Of a stretch of DNA of 7,250 nucleotides, positions 1 through 5,787 are shown piece by piece. The position numbers and the translations under genes were made by a program. Numbering within the stretch: the stretch's first letter is position 1; each line of letters starts with the position of its first letter. The notes under the pieces were generated by a model. That model was not told the DNA's origin and did not search any database. It was given only the letters and a program-made list of their open reading frames with translations. This stretch comes from an uncultured Succinivibrio sp. (GTDB taxonomy: Bacteria > Pseudomonadota > Gammaproteobacteria > Enterobacterales > Succinivibrionaceae): contig CACYBT010000258.1 of NCBI GenBank assembly GCA_902772715.1, positions 1 through 7,250 of the forward strand. The letters run 5' to 3'.

Positions 1-14
1 ATTTTATAATATTC

Positions 15-61
15 AAAACATGGTGTAATCGGCATAAATAAGACGATTGCACCATTGTTTT
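15..61. terminator. Hairpin terminator, probably bidirectional
   Basis: The arms at 20-31 and 44-55 pair over 12 bp with one G-U pair around a 12-base loop. The stem extends outward through AAAAC (15-19) against GTTTT (57-61), with T56 bulged. On the + strand a T run to 64 follows, so it can end a gene entering from the left of the window. On the - strand it lies about 57 bases past the smpB stop and is followed by GTTTTGAAT, so it may also end smpB transcription. The gap at 62-117 shows no gene; it contains only a small gaatac/gtattc inverted repeat at 78-91. Confidence 0.7.
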
Positions 62-117
62 TTTAGTCAAGGTTGCGGAATACAGGTATTCATTACCAGC
101 AAGTTTTTATGTTCCTG

Positions 118-594
118 TTATCTAAAATTCTTCTTCATGATACGCTCTTTATCACGAGCCCATTCTCTATCCTTGATAGAATCGCGCTTATCATGAGCCT
201 GTTTACCTTTGGCTATACCTATTTCAAGTTTTGCCCAGCGTCCTTTAAAATACATCTTAAGTGGAATCACCGTATATCCCTGACGCTGTACCGCACCTGC
301 CATCTTATCAATCTCTCGTCGATTTAAAAGCAGTTTTCTTGTGCGTGTAGGATCAGATATCACAAAGGCACAGGTGGTTTTTAAAGGATTTATGATGGCA
401 CCAAAGAGCACAACCTCCCCGCCCTTCACATTTACATAAGCCTCAGAAATATTACACTTCCCCGCACGTATAGCCTTAATCTCCCACCCCTGCAGAGAAA
501 TTCCGGCCTCAAAACGCTGTTCTATAAAATATTCAAATGATGCTCTACGATTGACTGCAATAACATTTCCATTATTGTTGTTCTTTTTTGACAC
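118..594 (-). CDS. smpB: SsrA-binding protein SmpB (trans-translation factor)
   Basis: SmpB binds the tRNA-like domain of tmRNA and brings it to the A site of stalled ribosomes, so that the nascent peptide is tagged and the ribosome released. The 158-residue product is the usual family length. Family signatures are clear: EAGISLQGWEIKAIR (29-43), DPTRTRKLLLNRREI (81-95), and the basic GIAKGKQAHDKR segment (126-137) leading into IKDREW. The basic C-terminal tail (about 146-158) contains the IMK triplet (152-154) matching the E. coli tail that enters the mRNA channel. The start is GTG: the preceding in-frame codon is TAA, so no longer version exists, and the next Met is far inside the fold. Its own Shine-Dalgarno match is weak (AAGG about 12 bases upstream). 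The N-terminus carries a run of four Asn. No tmRNA gene is visible downstream in the window. Confidence 0.97.
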   Translation of the reverse strand: MSKKNNNNGNVIAVNRRASFEYFIEQRFEAGISLQGWEIKAIRAGKCNISEAYVNVKGGEVVLFGAIINPLKTTCAFVISDPTRTRKLLLNRREIDKMAGAVQRQGYTVIPLKMYFKGRWAKLEIGIAKGKQAHDKRDSIKDREWARDKERIMKKNFR

Positions 595-622
595 TTACAA
601 ACCCAGCCTTAACATTCTTTTT

Positions 623-650
623 TTAAGAAGCAAAACACATTTCTCTCCTT
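623..650 (-). promoter_or_regulatory. Possible leader mini-ORF with strong Shine-Dalgarno before smpB
   Basis: Reading leftward, AAGGAG (650-645) lies 4 bases before ATG (640-638), which opens a five-codon frame, Met-Cys-Phe-Ala-Ser, closed by TAA at 625-623. The mini-ORF is in a different frame from smpB, whose GTG begins 28 bases after this stop. The ribosome site is much better than that of smpB itself. A run of seven A follows on this strand, starting within the stop codon. This may be a leader peptide or a site that loads ribosomes for smpB; it may also be chance, since a purine-rich leader can produce such a match. Confidence 0.3.
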
Positions 651-665
651 CCTAAAAGAAGAGAA
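641..665 (-). promoter_or_regulatory. Small hairpin overlapping the smpB-leader ribosome site
   Basis: On the - strand, TTCTCTTC (665-658), loop TTTTAG (657-652) and GAAGGAGAGAA (651-641) can form an 8-bp stem with a three-base GGA bulge. The right arm holds the AAGGAG ribosome site of the mini-ORF, so the fold would partly hide it. The stem is short and AT-rich, so it may be only marginally stable. Confidence 0.25.
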
Positions 666-724
666 AAGCATCATAATCCACTTGAAGACTTGACACTTTC
701 CAAAATTTTATGCATTTACTTCAA

Positions 725-763
725 ATTATCTGAAAAAATAATATTATCTGCCGATAATTATCT
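725..763. repeat. Three ATTATCT copies and two AT-rich palindromes around the receptor promoter
   Basis: ATTATCT occurs at 725-731, 743-749 and 757-763. Two perfect 10-bp palindromes, ATAATATTAT (738-747) and GATAATTATC (753-762), flank or overlap the -10 element of the sigma-28-like promoter. This could be an operator placed to block or aid that promoter, or simply low-complexity promoter DNA. Confidence 0.3.
731..757 (+). promoter_or_regulatory. Sigma-28 (FliA)-type promoter for the chemoreceptor gene
   Basis: GCCGATAA at 750-757 is a perfect match to the enterobacterial FliA -10 element. At the correct 11-base spacing the -35 is TGAAAAAA (731-738), which keeps T-AA of the TAAA core but little else of TAAAGTTT. 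Chemoreceptor genes are classic FliA targets, which supports the call. The predicted start near 764 leaves an untranslated leader of about 145 bases before the ATG at 911. Confidence 0.6.
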
Positions 764-910
764 CATACAATGAGAAAGATTATAAAGCGTATTTTCCTTA
801 ATCTGTAGCGATATCGGATATTTTACAAAAAGTTAACCCTAAGAAATATAAGTTTCACCACAGTCAATGATGAACAGTCATGAAATGTTATTACCCCCAG
901 AGAGTTTGTT

Positions 911-2752
911 ATGAAAAATTCACAGAATTTTGAAAACAGCAATACTGACAGTGATGTTGATAAAGCAGATAATTCTAGCCAGGACAGCAGCATCGTCAAC
1001 GGGCAAATATATGCCGAAACCTTACAGAATAATGAGCGGAAGGCTTCGCAGAATACTACTAATAATCAAAACACTAACTATGAAAATAAAGACAAAAATT
1101 CGGTAAATAATGTTGATAATCCTGACGATGTAGATCTTAGTGATCTTAAAAACAGTAACTATTCATTTAAATCAGCCCCCTTTTTAAAATCATTGTTTAC
1201 CTTGCATTTTGGAGATATTTCGATTGTACAGAGAATTATGGCTTCCTTTGCTATCTCCATTCTGATTTTCGGTATCGGATCGGTAAATATCATTTCCAGC
1301 ATGAATGATTATGTGACGCAAAAGTCAGTTATTGATAAATTATCCTCGAATATCAACCATTTAAATTCTGCCCTCATTTCATTGCATCACAACAACGATG
1401 ACACGCAAAATCTCAATAAGGCTCGTAAATCAATTGCCGATACTAAAACTGTGTTACAGGATGAAAAATATCAGGAATTTTTTAAAAAGAATGAAACAGC
1501 CTCGAAAATGATAAAGCGGGTGGATGATTTCATCAATGAAACTCAAACAGCGCTTAACAATAAAATTAGTGACACGTCTATTATTGACTTTTCCTCCAAG
1601 GCTGCAGAAATTATTGAACTGTTTGACAGCGCAAACCGAGAAGGACTTTTAGACCGTGGAGCCTACAAAAAGGTTATTTATACACTCTACGTGGTTCTAA
1701 TTGTCACCATTTTAGTTTCCATTATTCAGAGTATTTTTTTGGCAAAATCGCTTAACAGTGAAATCAAGCATGTGTGGAAATCATTAGTAAAACTTGCAGG
1801 GGGAGATTTCAGACGCGAACGGACTGAAGTTCGCAAAAACGAGATTGGCAACATCGATCATCTTGTCAATGAAGTCAGTGCCTATATGGAAAAAACCATC
1901 AACAAGTTAAATAAGGATTTCTCTAAAATGCTGGAAATGGTAAATACCAATACCAGTATGCTTGAACAGACAGCTGATGCCATGTCAGCGCAGAGAACAC
2001 GTGCCCACAGCGTGGCCGATGCCACCTCCAACATGGAAACATCCATTGAGAAAGTTACCGAATTCGCCCGTTCCACGCTGACGGAAGTACAAAACGCCGA
2101 AACAGCATCCGACACCTGCCGATGCACGATGCAGGACAATATTACCACTACTCACACGCTGTCTGACAAACTAAGAGACACCTCAGTGGCCATTTCCAAA
2201 ATTAATGAAATGGGCGACAAGATTGATTCTATTGTCAAAACCATTGCCGCTATTGCCGATCAGACTAATCTTCTTGCCTTAAATGCCACTATTGAGGCGG
2301 CCAGAAGCGGAGAGCAGGGTAAAGGATTTGCCGTGGTTGCTAACGAAGTGCGTGATTTGGCAACCAAAACCGCTAAATCAACTCAGGAAGTAACCGATAC
2401 CATTTCTTCACTGAATCAGGCTGTGGAAATGTGTGTCAAGGTAGTGGCATCGTGCGAAATAGAAATGACTAATTCCGTACAGCAAAGCTCTAAGGCCAAT
2501 TCAGCCATTGAGGAAATTATGGGAATTATTGCCACCATCACCGATATGTCTGAACAGATTGTGCAGTCCTGTCAAGAGCAGGCTAATATTGCCACTGATG
2601 TAAATCACGAAATTTCCAACATCAACAATATTACCGAAGAGAGTTACGACCATATTCAGAACACCCGGCAAACGGTGCATGAAATTCGTTTGATGGCACA
2701 AAATCAGGTTAATAATCTCAGTATGTTTACCACATCGAATTCTAAGCATTAA
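911..2752 (+). CDS. Methyl-accepting chemotaxis protein with Asn-rich N-terminal tail
   Basis: This 613-residue inner-membrane chemoreceptor signals to CheA/CheW. Order of parts: a hydrophilic cytoplasmic tail (1-100, 20 Asn in the first 85 residues); TM1 (about 105-127); a short periplasmic domain of about 125 residues (128-254), mostly helical and probably four-helix-bundle-like; TM2 (about 255-278); a HAMP domain (about 279-331, with GGDF and KNEIGN but lacking the usual first-helix Pro); and a long antiparallel signalling hairpin (332-600). The tip is classical: ADQTNLLALNATIEAARSGE (449-468), then QGKGFAVVANEVRDLA. No CheR-tethering NWETF-type pentapeptide ends the protein. Five Cys (403, 405, 508, 515, 554) all lie in the signalling domain. 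The ATG at 911 has a modest AGAGAG site six bases upstream; an internal start at Met110 would give a more ordinary receptor but would cut into TM1. The ligand cannot be predicted. A flagellin gene follows 70 bases later on the same strand. Confidence 0.95.
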   Translation: MKNSQNFENSNTDSDVDKADNSSQDSSIVNGQIYAETLQNNERKASQNTTNNQNTNYENKDKNSVNNVDNPDDVDLSDLKNSNYSFKSAPFLKSLFTLHFGDISIVQRIMASFAISILIFGIGSVNIISSMNDYVTQKSVIDKLSSNINHLNSALISLHHNNDDTQNLNKARKSIADTKTVLQDEKYQEFFKKNETASKMIKRVDDFINETQTALNNKISDTSIIDFSSKAAEIIELFDSANREGLLDRGAYKKVIYTLYVVLIVTILVSIIQSIFLAKSLNSEIKHVWKSLVKLAGGDFRRERTEVRKNEIGNIDHLVNEVSAYMEKTINKLNKDFSKMLEMVNTNTSMLEQTADAMSAQRTRAHSVADATSNMETSIEKVTEFARSTLTEVQNAETASDTCRCTMQDNITTTHTLSDKLRDTSVAISKINEMGDKIDSIVKTIAAIADQTNLLALNATIEAARSGEQGKGFAVVANEVRDLATKTAKSTQEVTDTISSLNQAVEMCVKVVASCEIEMTNSVQQSSKANSAIEEIMGIIATITDMSEQIVQSCQEQANIATDVNHEISNINNITEESYDHIQNTRQTVHEIRLMAQNQVNNLSMFTTSNSKH

Positions 2753-2776
2753 ACTTGGCACGATTCTTTCATATAT
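2750..2776 (+). promoter_or_regulatory. Flagellin promoter candidate: sigma-54-like, with overlapping sigma-28-like match
   Basis: TGGCACG (2756-2762), a four-base spacer, and TTTCA (2767-2771) match the sigma-54 consensus TGGCACG-N4-TTGCA at all but one position; the GG and -12 doublets have the correct 10-base separation. The missing base is the G of the -12 GC doublet, which is normally nearly invariant. The same DNA also reads as a sigma-28-like element: TAAACTTG (2750-2757, 6 of 8 against TAAAGTTT), 11 bases, then TCATATAT (2769-2776, 4 of 8 against GCCGATAA). Either form begins at or just after the receptor stop codon and would start transcription about 40 bases before the flagellin ATG. 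Confidence 0.4.
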
Positions 2777-2822
2777 TATGACAAGGTCATGTTATTGACT
2801 GTAAATATATGGAGAGAGAAAA

Positions 2823-3761
2823 ATGCCCGGTTTATATCTAAATACCAATTTATCTGCTCTGGCGGCACAGCGTGCGGTTAGTAGAGCAACTAATAATATT
2901 GATTCCTCATACGAAAAACTCGCAAGCGGCCTTAAAGTTAATCGTGCCAAAGACGATCCTGCCGGCATTCAAACTTCTGACCGTCTGACAGTACAAATCA
3001 ATTCTTTGAATCAGACCAATCGCAATGCTCAGGATGCCATATCCTATGCACAGACTGCTGAAGGTGCCATTGAAGAAATCACTACTATGCTGCAGCGTAT
3101 ACGTACTCTGTCCATTCAGTCTGCCAATGGTACCAATACCGAAGAAGACCGCAAGGCACTGCAGCTGGAGGTAGATCAGCTAAACGAGGAAATTAATAGA
3201 ATTTCGCGCGATACCACCTTCGGAGGACAGGATCTGCTCTCAGGCAATGCTTCAATTGTGCGTTTTCAGATTTCTCCATCCCCAGGTTCACTTATCGAAA
3301 TCGATCTCGCTACCTCCTTCAATACTGACGGACTTGCCAAAATGGCGGCTAAAATTACCGGCAGCGAATATTTTCAGTTACCAGAAAACGCCGGAGTAAC
3401 TCCATCTGCCTATAAGTTCTCTGATATATTTTCCTACGTAGTCAATGGCGGCGGCATAGATATCAGTACTGCCTCCTCATCACAGATTGTGCTTTCCGGC
3501 ATCGATTATCTGATTCAGGCTGTAGATAGCAAACGTTCAGAGTTGGGTGCTATCCAAAACCGTCTTGAAGCAACCATCCGTAATCAGGATAATGTTAAAG
3601 AAAATGTCTCTGATTCACGCTCCCGTATTCGTGATTCTGATTATGCAGAAGAAGTCTCCAAAATGACTTCCAATCAGATTATTCAGCAGGGTTCTGTTTC
3701 TATTTTGACGCAGGCCAATCAGAAACCGCAAATTGCCCTGCAGATGCTTCAGGAAAGTTAA
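2823..3761 (+). CDS. fliC: Flagellin (filament protein)
   Basis: Flagellin is exported through the flagellar type III apparatus and polymerises into the filament. The 312-residue product has both conserved ends: the N-terminal D0/D1 helices (about 1-140; LNTNLSALAAQR, KLASGLKVNRAKDDPAG, then LQRIRTLSIQSANGTNT) and the C-terminal D1/D0 helices (about 225-312; SRSRIRDSDYAEEVSKMTSN, QIIQQGSVSILTQANQ). The variable middle (about 145-220) is short, so no large outer domains are expected. The end, NQKPQIALQMLQES, is longer than the common NQxPQxALxLL ending. Gln91, Arg92, Leu96 and Glu116 align by my count with the Salmonella residues bound by TLR5 (89, 90, 94, 114). It has no Cys and no signal peptide, as expected. 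The start has a good ribosome site, GGAGAGAG at 2811-2818. No fliD, flaG or fliS follows; a terminator does. The symbol is generic, as paralogues may exist elsewhere. Confidence 0.96.
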   Translation: MPGLYLNTNLSALAAQRAVSRATNNIDSSYEKLASGLKVNRAKDDPAGIQTSDRLTVQINSLNQTNRNAQDAISYAQTAEGAIEEITTMLQRIRTLSIQSANGTNTEEDRKALQLEVDQLNEEINRISRDTTFGGQDLLSGNASIVRFQISPSPGSLIEIDLATSFNTDGLAKMAAKITGSEYFQLPENAGVTPSAYKFSDIFSYVVNGGGIDISTASSSQIVLSGIDYLIQAVDSKRSELGAIQNRLEATIRNQDNVKENVSDSRSRIRDSDYAEEVSKMTSNQIIQQGSVSILTQANQKPQIALQMLQES

Positions 3762-3786
3762 AAAAGATACTCACTCCATATGTAAA

Positions 3787-3835
3787 GGCTCCGCATTTAT
3801 GTCGGAAAAATGACATAAAAGCGGAGCCGATTTCT
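3787..3835 (+). terminator. Strong terminator after flagellin
   Basis: The arms 3787-3803 and 3812-3828 pair over 17 positions with a single A-A mismatch around the 8-base loop GGAAAAAT. The GC-rich base (GGCTCCGC / GCGGAGCC) is followed by GATTTCT, a modest T tract. It begins 25 bases past the flagellin stop and isolates the gene from ettA. The long stem may also stabilise the 3' end of an abundant flagellin mRNA. Confidence 0.85.
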
Positions 3836-3876
3836 GTTCACACCCACGCTGCATCTCGCAAAAACGTCATAAAAAC

Positions 3877-3903
3877 TTGCAATAACATCGTTAAAAGTAT
3901 AAG
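3877..3903 (+). promoter_or_regulatory. Weak sigma-70 promoter candidate for ettA
   Basis: TTGCAA (3877-3882) and TATAAG (3898-3903) resemble -35 and -10 hexamers, but the spacing is 15 bases, shorter than ideal. It is the best pair I see in the 181 bases between the flagellin terminator and ettA. It would give a leader of about 105 bases. Confidence 0.25.
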
Positions 3904-3919
3904 TTATGAGCATAAGAGA

Positions 3920-3955
3920 ACAGTGTGTCAAGCGCACGCTTATAGCACAGTGTGC
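3920..3955 (+). repeat. Repeat and hairpin cluster in the ettA leader
   Basis: ACAGTGTG is directly repeated at 3920-3927 and 3947-3954, 27 bases apart. The second copy lies in an 11-base inverted repeat, GCACA-G-TGTGC (3945-3955). Between the copies, AAGC-GCAC-GCTT (3930-3941) forms a small hairpin that can extend through TGTGT (3924-3928) pairing with GCACA (3945-3949). It could be a protein operator or a leader RNA structure; the sequence alone does not decide. Confidence 0.35.
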
Positions 3956-4016
3956 AGCGTTAAACTCAAATTCTGCACCAAAACATCATTTTAATCATTG
4001 AGTCTAAGGATTATTC

Positions 4017-5681
4017 ATGCCTCAATTCATATATACCATGAACCGTGTGGGAAAAATAGTTCCACCCAAAAGACAGATCCTAAAGAATATTTCCCTATCT
4101 TTCTTTCCAGGTGCCAAAATTGGTGTCCTCGGTCTCAACGGAGCCGGTAAATCCACTCTTATTAAGATCATGGCCGGTGTTGATAAAGATATCGAAGGTG
4201 AGGCCAGACCTCAGCCTGGCATAAAAATTGGCTATCTGCCTCAGGAACCAGTATTAGATCAGGAAAAAACCGTCAAGGAGGTCATTGAAGAGTCGTTTGT
4301 GGAAGTATATGCCGCTTTAAAACGTCTCGATGAAGTTTATGCCGCCTATGCCGAAGAGAATGCAGACTTTGATTCCCTGGCCAAAGAACAGGCTCAGCTG
4401 GAGGCTACAATCGATGCCTATGATGGGCATAATCTTGAGGTGCAGATTGACAAAGCCGCTGATGCGCTTCGTCTGCCGCCATATGAGCGTAAAATCAAGG
4501 TATTATCAGGTGGTGAAAGACGCCGCGTAGCCTTATGCCGTCTTCTTTTGGAAAAACCGGACATGCTCCTTTTGGATGAGCCCACTAACCATCTTGATGC
4601 TGAATCCATCGACTGGCTTGAACAGTTTTTGCATCAGTATCCTGGTACGGTGGTCGCTGTTACTCATGACCGCTATTTTCTCGACAATGTGGCAGGATGG
4701 ATTTTGGAGCTTGACCGGGGAGAAGGTATTCCCTGGGAAGGCAATTACTCCTCTTGGCTTGAGCAGAAAGATAAGCGTTTATCTATTGAAGAAAGCACTG
4801 AATCGGCACGTCGCCGCTCCATTGAACGTGAACTTGAATGGGTTCGTCAGGGAGCCAAGGGCAGACATGCCAAATCCAAAGCCCGTTTGCAGCGTTTTGA
4901 AGAACTGTCATCAGTAGAATACCAGAAACGAAACGAAACCAATGAGCTGTATATTCCACCAGGGCCTCGTTTGGGAGAAATGGTTCTCGAAGTGGACCAT
5001 CTGTGCAAAGCGTATGACTCGCAGGTACTCATAGATGATCTCTCCTTTAAGTTAACCAAAGGCTCTATTCTTGGCATTATCGGTCCTAACGGTGCTGGAA
5101 AATCAACTCTCTTTAGAATGATAACCGGTATTGAAAAACCAGATTCAGGAACTGTCAAAGTGGGAGAAACAGTGGTTACCGCTTATGTGGAACAGTTCCG
5201 CGACAAAATGAAAAACGAAAATACCGTCTTTGAGGAAATTGCGCAGGGCTCGGATATTCTCAAAGTCGGAAACTATGAGATCCCATCACGGGCCTACATA
5301 GGAAGATTTAATTTCAGGGGAACCGATCAGCAAAAGAGAGTAGGTGATCTCTCAGGTGGGGAGCGCGGACGTCTGCAGTTGGCAAAACTGTTACAGGTCG
5401 GCGGTAATCTGCTGCTTCTTGACGAACCTACCAATGATCTTGATGTGGAAACACTGCGTGCACTTGAAAACGCTCTGCTAGAATTTCCGGGTTCTGCCAT
5501 GGTAATTTCCCATGACCGTTGGTTCTTAGATCGTATTGCTACTCATATTCTTGACTATGGTGATGAAGGCAAGGTCACATTCTTTGAGGGTAACTATACA
5601 GAATACGAAAACTGGAAGAAACAAAATCTTGGTGAAGAAGCAAAGCCTCACCGCATGCGGTTTAAGAAAGTCACGTCCTAA
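4017..5681 (+). CDS. ettA: Energy-dependent translational throttle protein EttA (ABC-F ATPase)
   Basis: EttA is a cytoplasmic ABC-F ATPase that binds the ribosomal E site and, according to the ATP/ADP balance, gates the first elongation steps; it has no membrane domain. The 554-residue product is the family length (E. coli 555). First ABC domain: Walker A GLNGAGKST (39-47), an arm insertion (about 95-139), signature LSGGE (163-167), Walker B LLLLDE ending at Asp187-Glu188, and switch His217. The P-site tRNA interaction motif linker (about 242-323) is charged and keeps EWVRQGAKGRHAKSKARLQR (274-293). Second ABC domain: GPNGAGKST (356-364), LSGGE (445-449), Asp469-Glu470 and His499. All catalytic residues are present, so both sites should be active. 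This full-length N-terminus (MPQFIYTMNRVGKIVPPKR) matches the family. The ribosome site AAGGA (4006-4010) is six bases before the ATG. It stands alone, with terminators on both sides. Confidence 0.98.
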   Translation: MPQFIYTMNRVGKIVPPKRQILKNISLSFFPGAKIGVLGLNGAGKSTLIKIMAGVDKDIEGEARPQPGIKIGYLPQEPVLDQEKTVKEVIEESFVEVYAALKRLDEVYAAYAEENADFDSLAKEQAQLEATIDAYDGHNLEVQIDKAADALRLPPYERKIKVLSGGERRRVALCRLLLEKPDMLLLDEPTNHLDAESIDWLEQFLHQYPGTVVAVTHDRYFLDNVAGWILELDRGEGIPWEGNYSSWLEQKDKRLSIEESTESARRRSIERELEWVRQGAKGRHAKSKARLQRFEELSSVEYQKRNETNELYIPPGPRLGEMVLEVDHLCKAYDSQVLIDDLSFKLTKGSILGIIGPNGAGKSTLFRMITGIEKPDSGTVKVGETVVTAYVEQFRDKMKNENTVFEEIAQGSDILKVGNYEIPSRAYIGRFNFRGTDQQKRVGDLSGGERGRLQLAKLLQVGGNLLLLDEPTNDLDVETLRALENALLEFPGSAMVISHDRWFLDRIATHILDYGDEGKVTFFEGNYTEYENWKKQNLGEEAKPHRMRFKKVTS

Positions 5682-5687
5682 TCGGGC

Positions 5688-5714
5688 AGCCCTGTTTTAG
5701 CAGGGCTCTTTCTG
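5688..5714 (+). terminator. Rho-independent terminator of ettA
   Basis: AGCCCTG (5688-5694), loop TTTTAG and CAGGGCT (5701-5707) form a perfect 7-bp GC-rich stem, followed by CTTTCTG. It starts six bases past the ettA stop codon. Confidence 0.8.
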
Positions 5715-5715
5715 A

Positions 5716-5739
5716 ACAGGTAAAACCGCCTTTACTTGT
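5716..5739. other. Second hairpin between the convergent ettA and acetyltransferase genes
   Basis: ACAGGTAAA (5716-5724) pairs with TTTACTTGT (5731-5739) over 9 bp with one G-U, around the loop ACCGCC. Neither strand has a real T tract after it, so it is a poor intrinsic terminator; it may be a back-up 3'-end structure. No clear terminator for the leftward acetyltransferase gene is seen; an AT-rich 6-bp stem (AAACTT 5758-5763 with AAGTTT 5775-5780) is the only other candidate. Confidence 0.3.
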
Positions 5740-5787
5740 ACGCTTTATGATTTGTTCAAAACTTTAGTGTGCTTAAGTTTATTCTCC

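Larger units (their letters stand above)
595..910. other. Divergent intergenic region between smpB and the chemoreceptor gene
   Basis: This 316-base AT-rich stretch contains no convincing full-length gene. It must hold the smpB leader and promoter (leftward) and the receptor promoter and leader (rightward). It includes a mini-ORF with a strong ribosome site before smpB, a sigma-28-like promoter at 731-757, and a perfect TTGACA at 690-695 that has no good -10 at normal spacing. An 8-bp palindrome CGATATCG lies near 809-816, and a short direct repeat ACAGTCA(A)TGA occurs at 860-870 and 874-883 just before the receptor ribosome site. I could not assign a clear sigma-70 promoter to smpB. Confidence 0.6.

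Noticed and set aside
1..117. Possible tmRNA (ssrA) gene next to smpB
   Set aside because: smpB and ssrA are often neighbours, but this stretch is only 117 bases, is mostly a terminator hairpin, and shows no acceptor-stem-like end or tag-peptide frame.
690..719. Sigma-70 promoter based on the perfect TTGACA at 690-695
   Set aside because: No hexamer at 16-18 bases resembles TATAAT, so it is noted in the intergenic entry but not called.
740..762. Fur-box-like sequence (GATAAT/ATTATC units)
   Set aside because: Only one half resembles the 19-bp Fur consensus; the other half mismatches at most positions, so the units are better explained by AT-rich promoter DNA.
1436..1443. GCCGATAC, similar to the FliA -10
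   Set aside because: It lies inside the receptor coding sequence (Ala-Asp-Thr codons), and no matching -35 or downstream gene start justifies a promoter.
1882..2761. Open frames antisense to the receptor (1882-2148 and 2501-2761)
   Set aside because: They lack recognisable domains and sit opposite a well-supported coding sequence; they are frame shadows. The same holds for frames inside ettA, smpB and the binding-protein gene.
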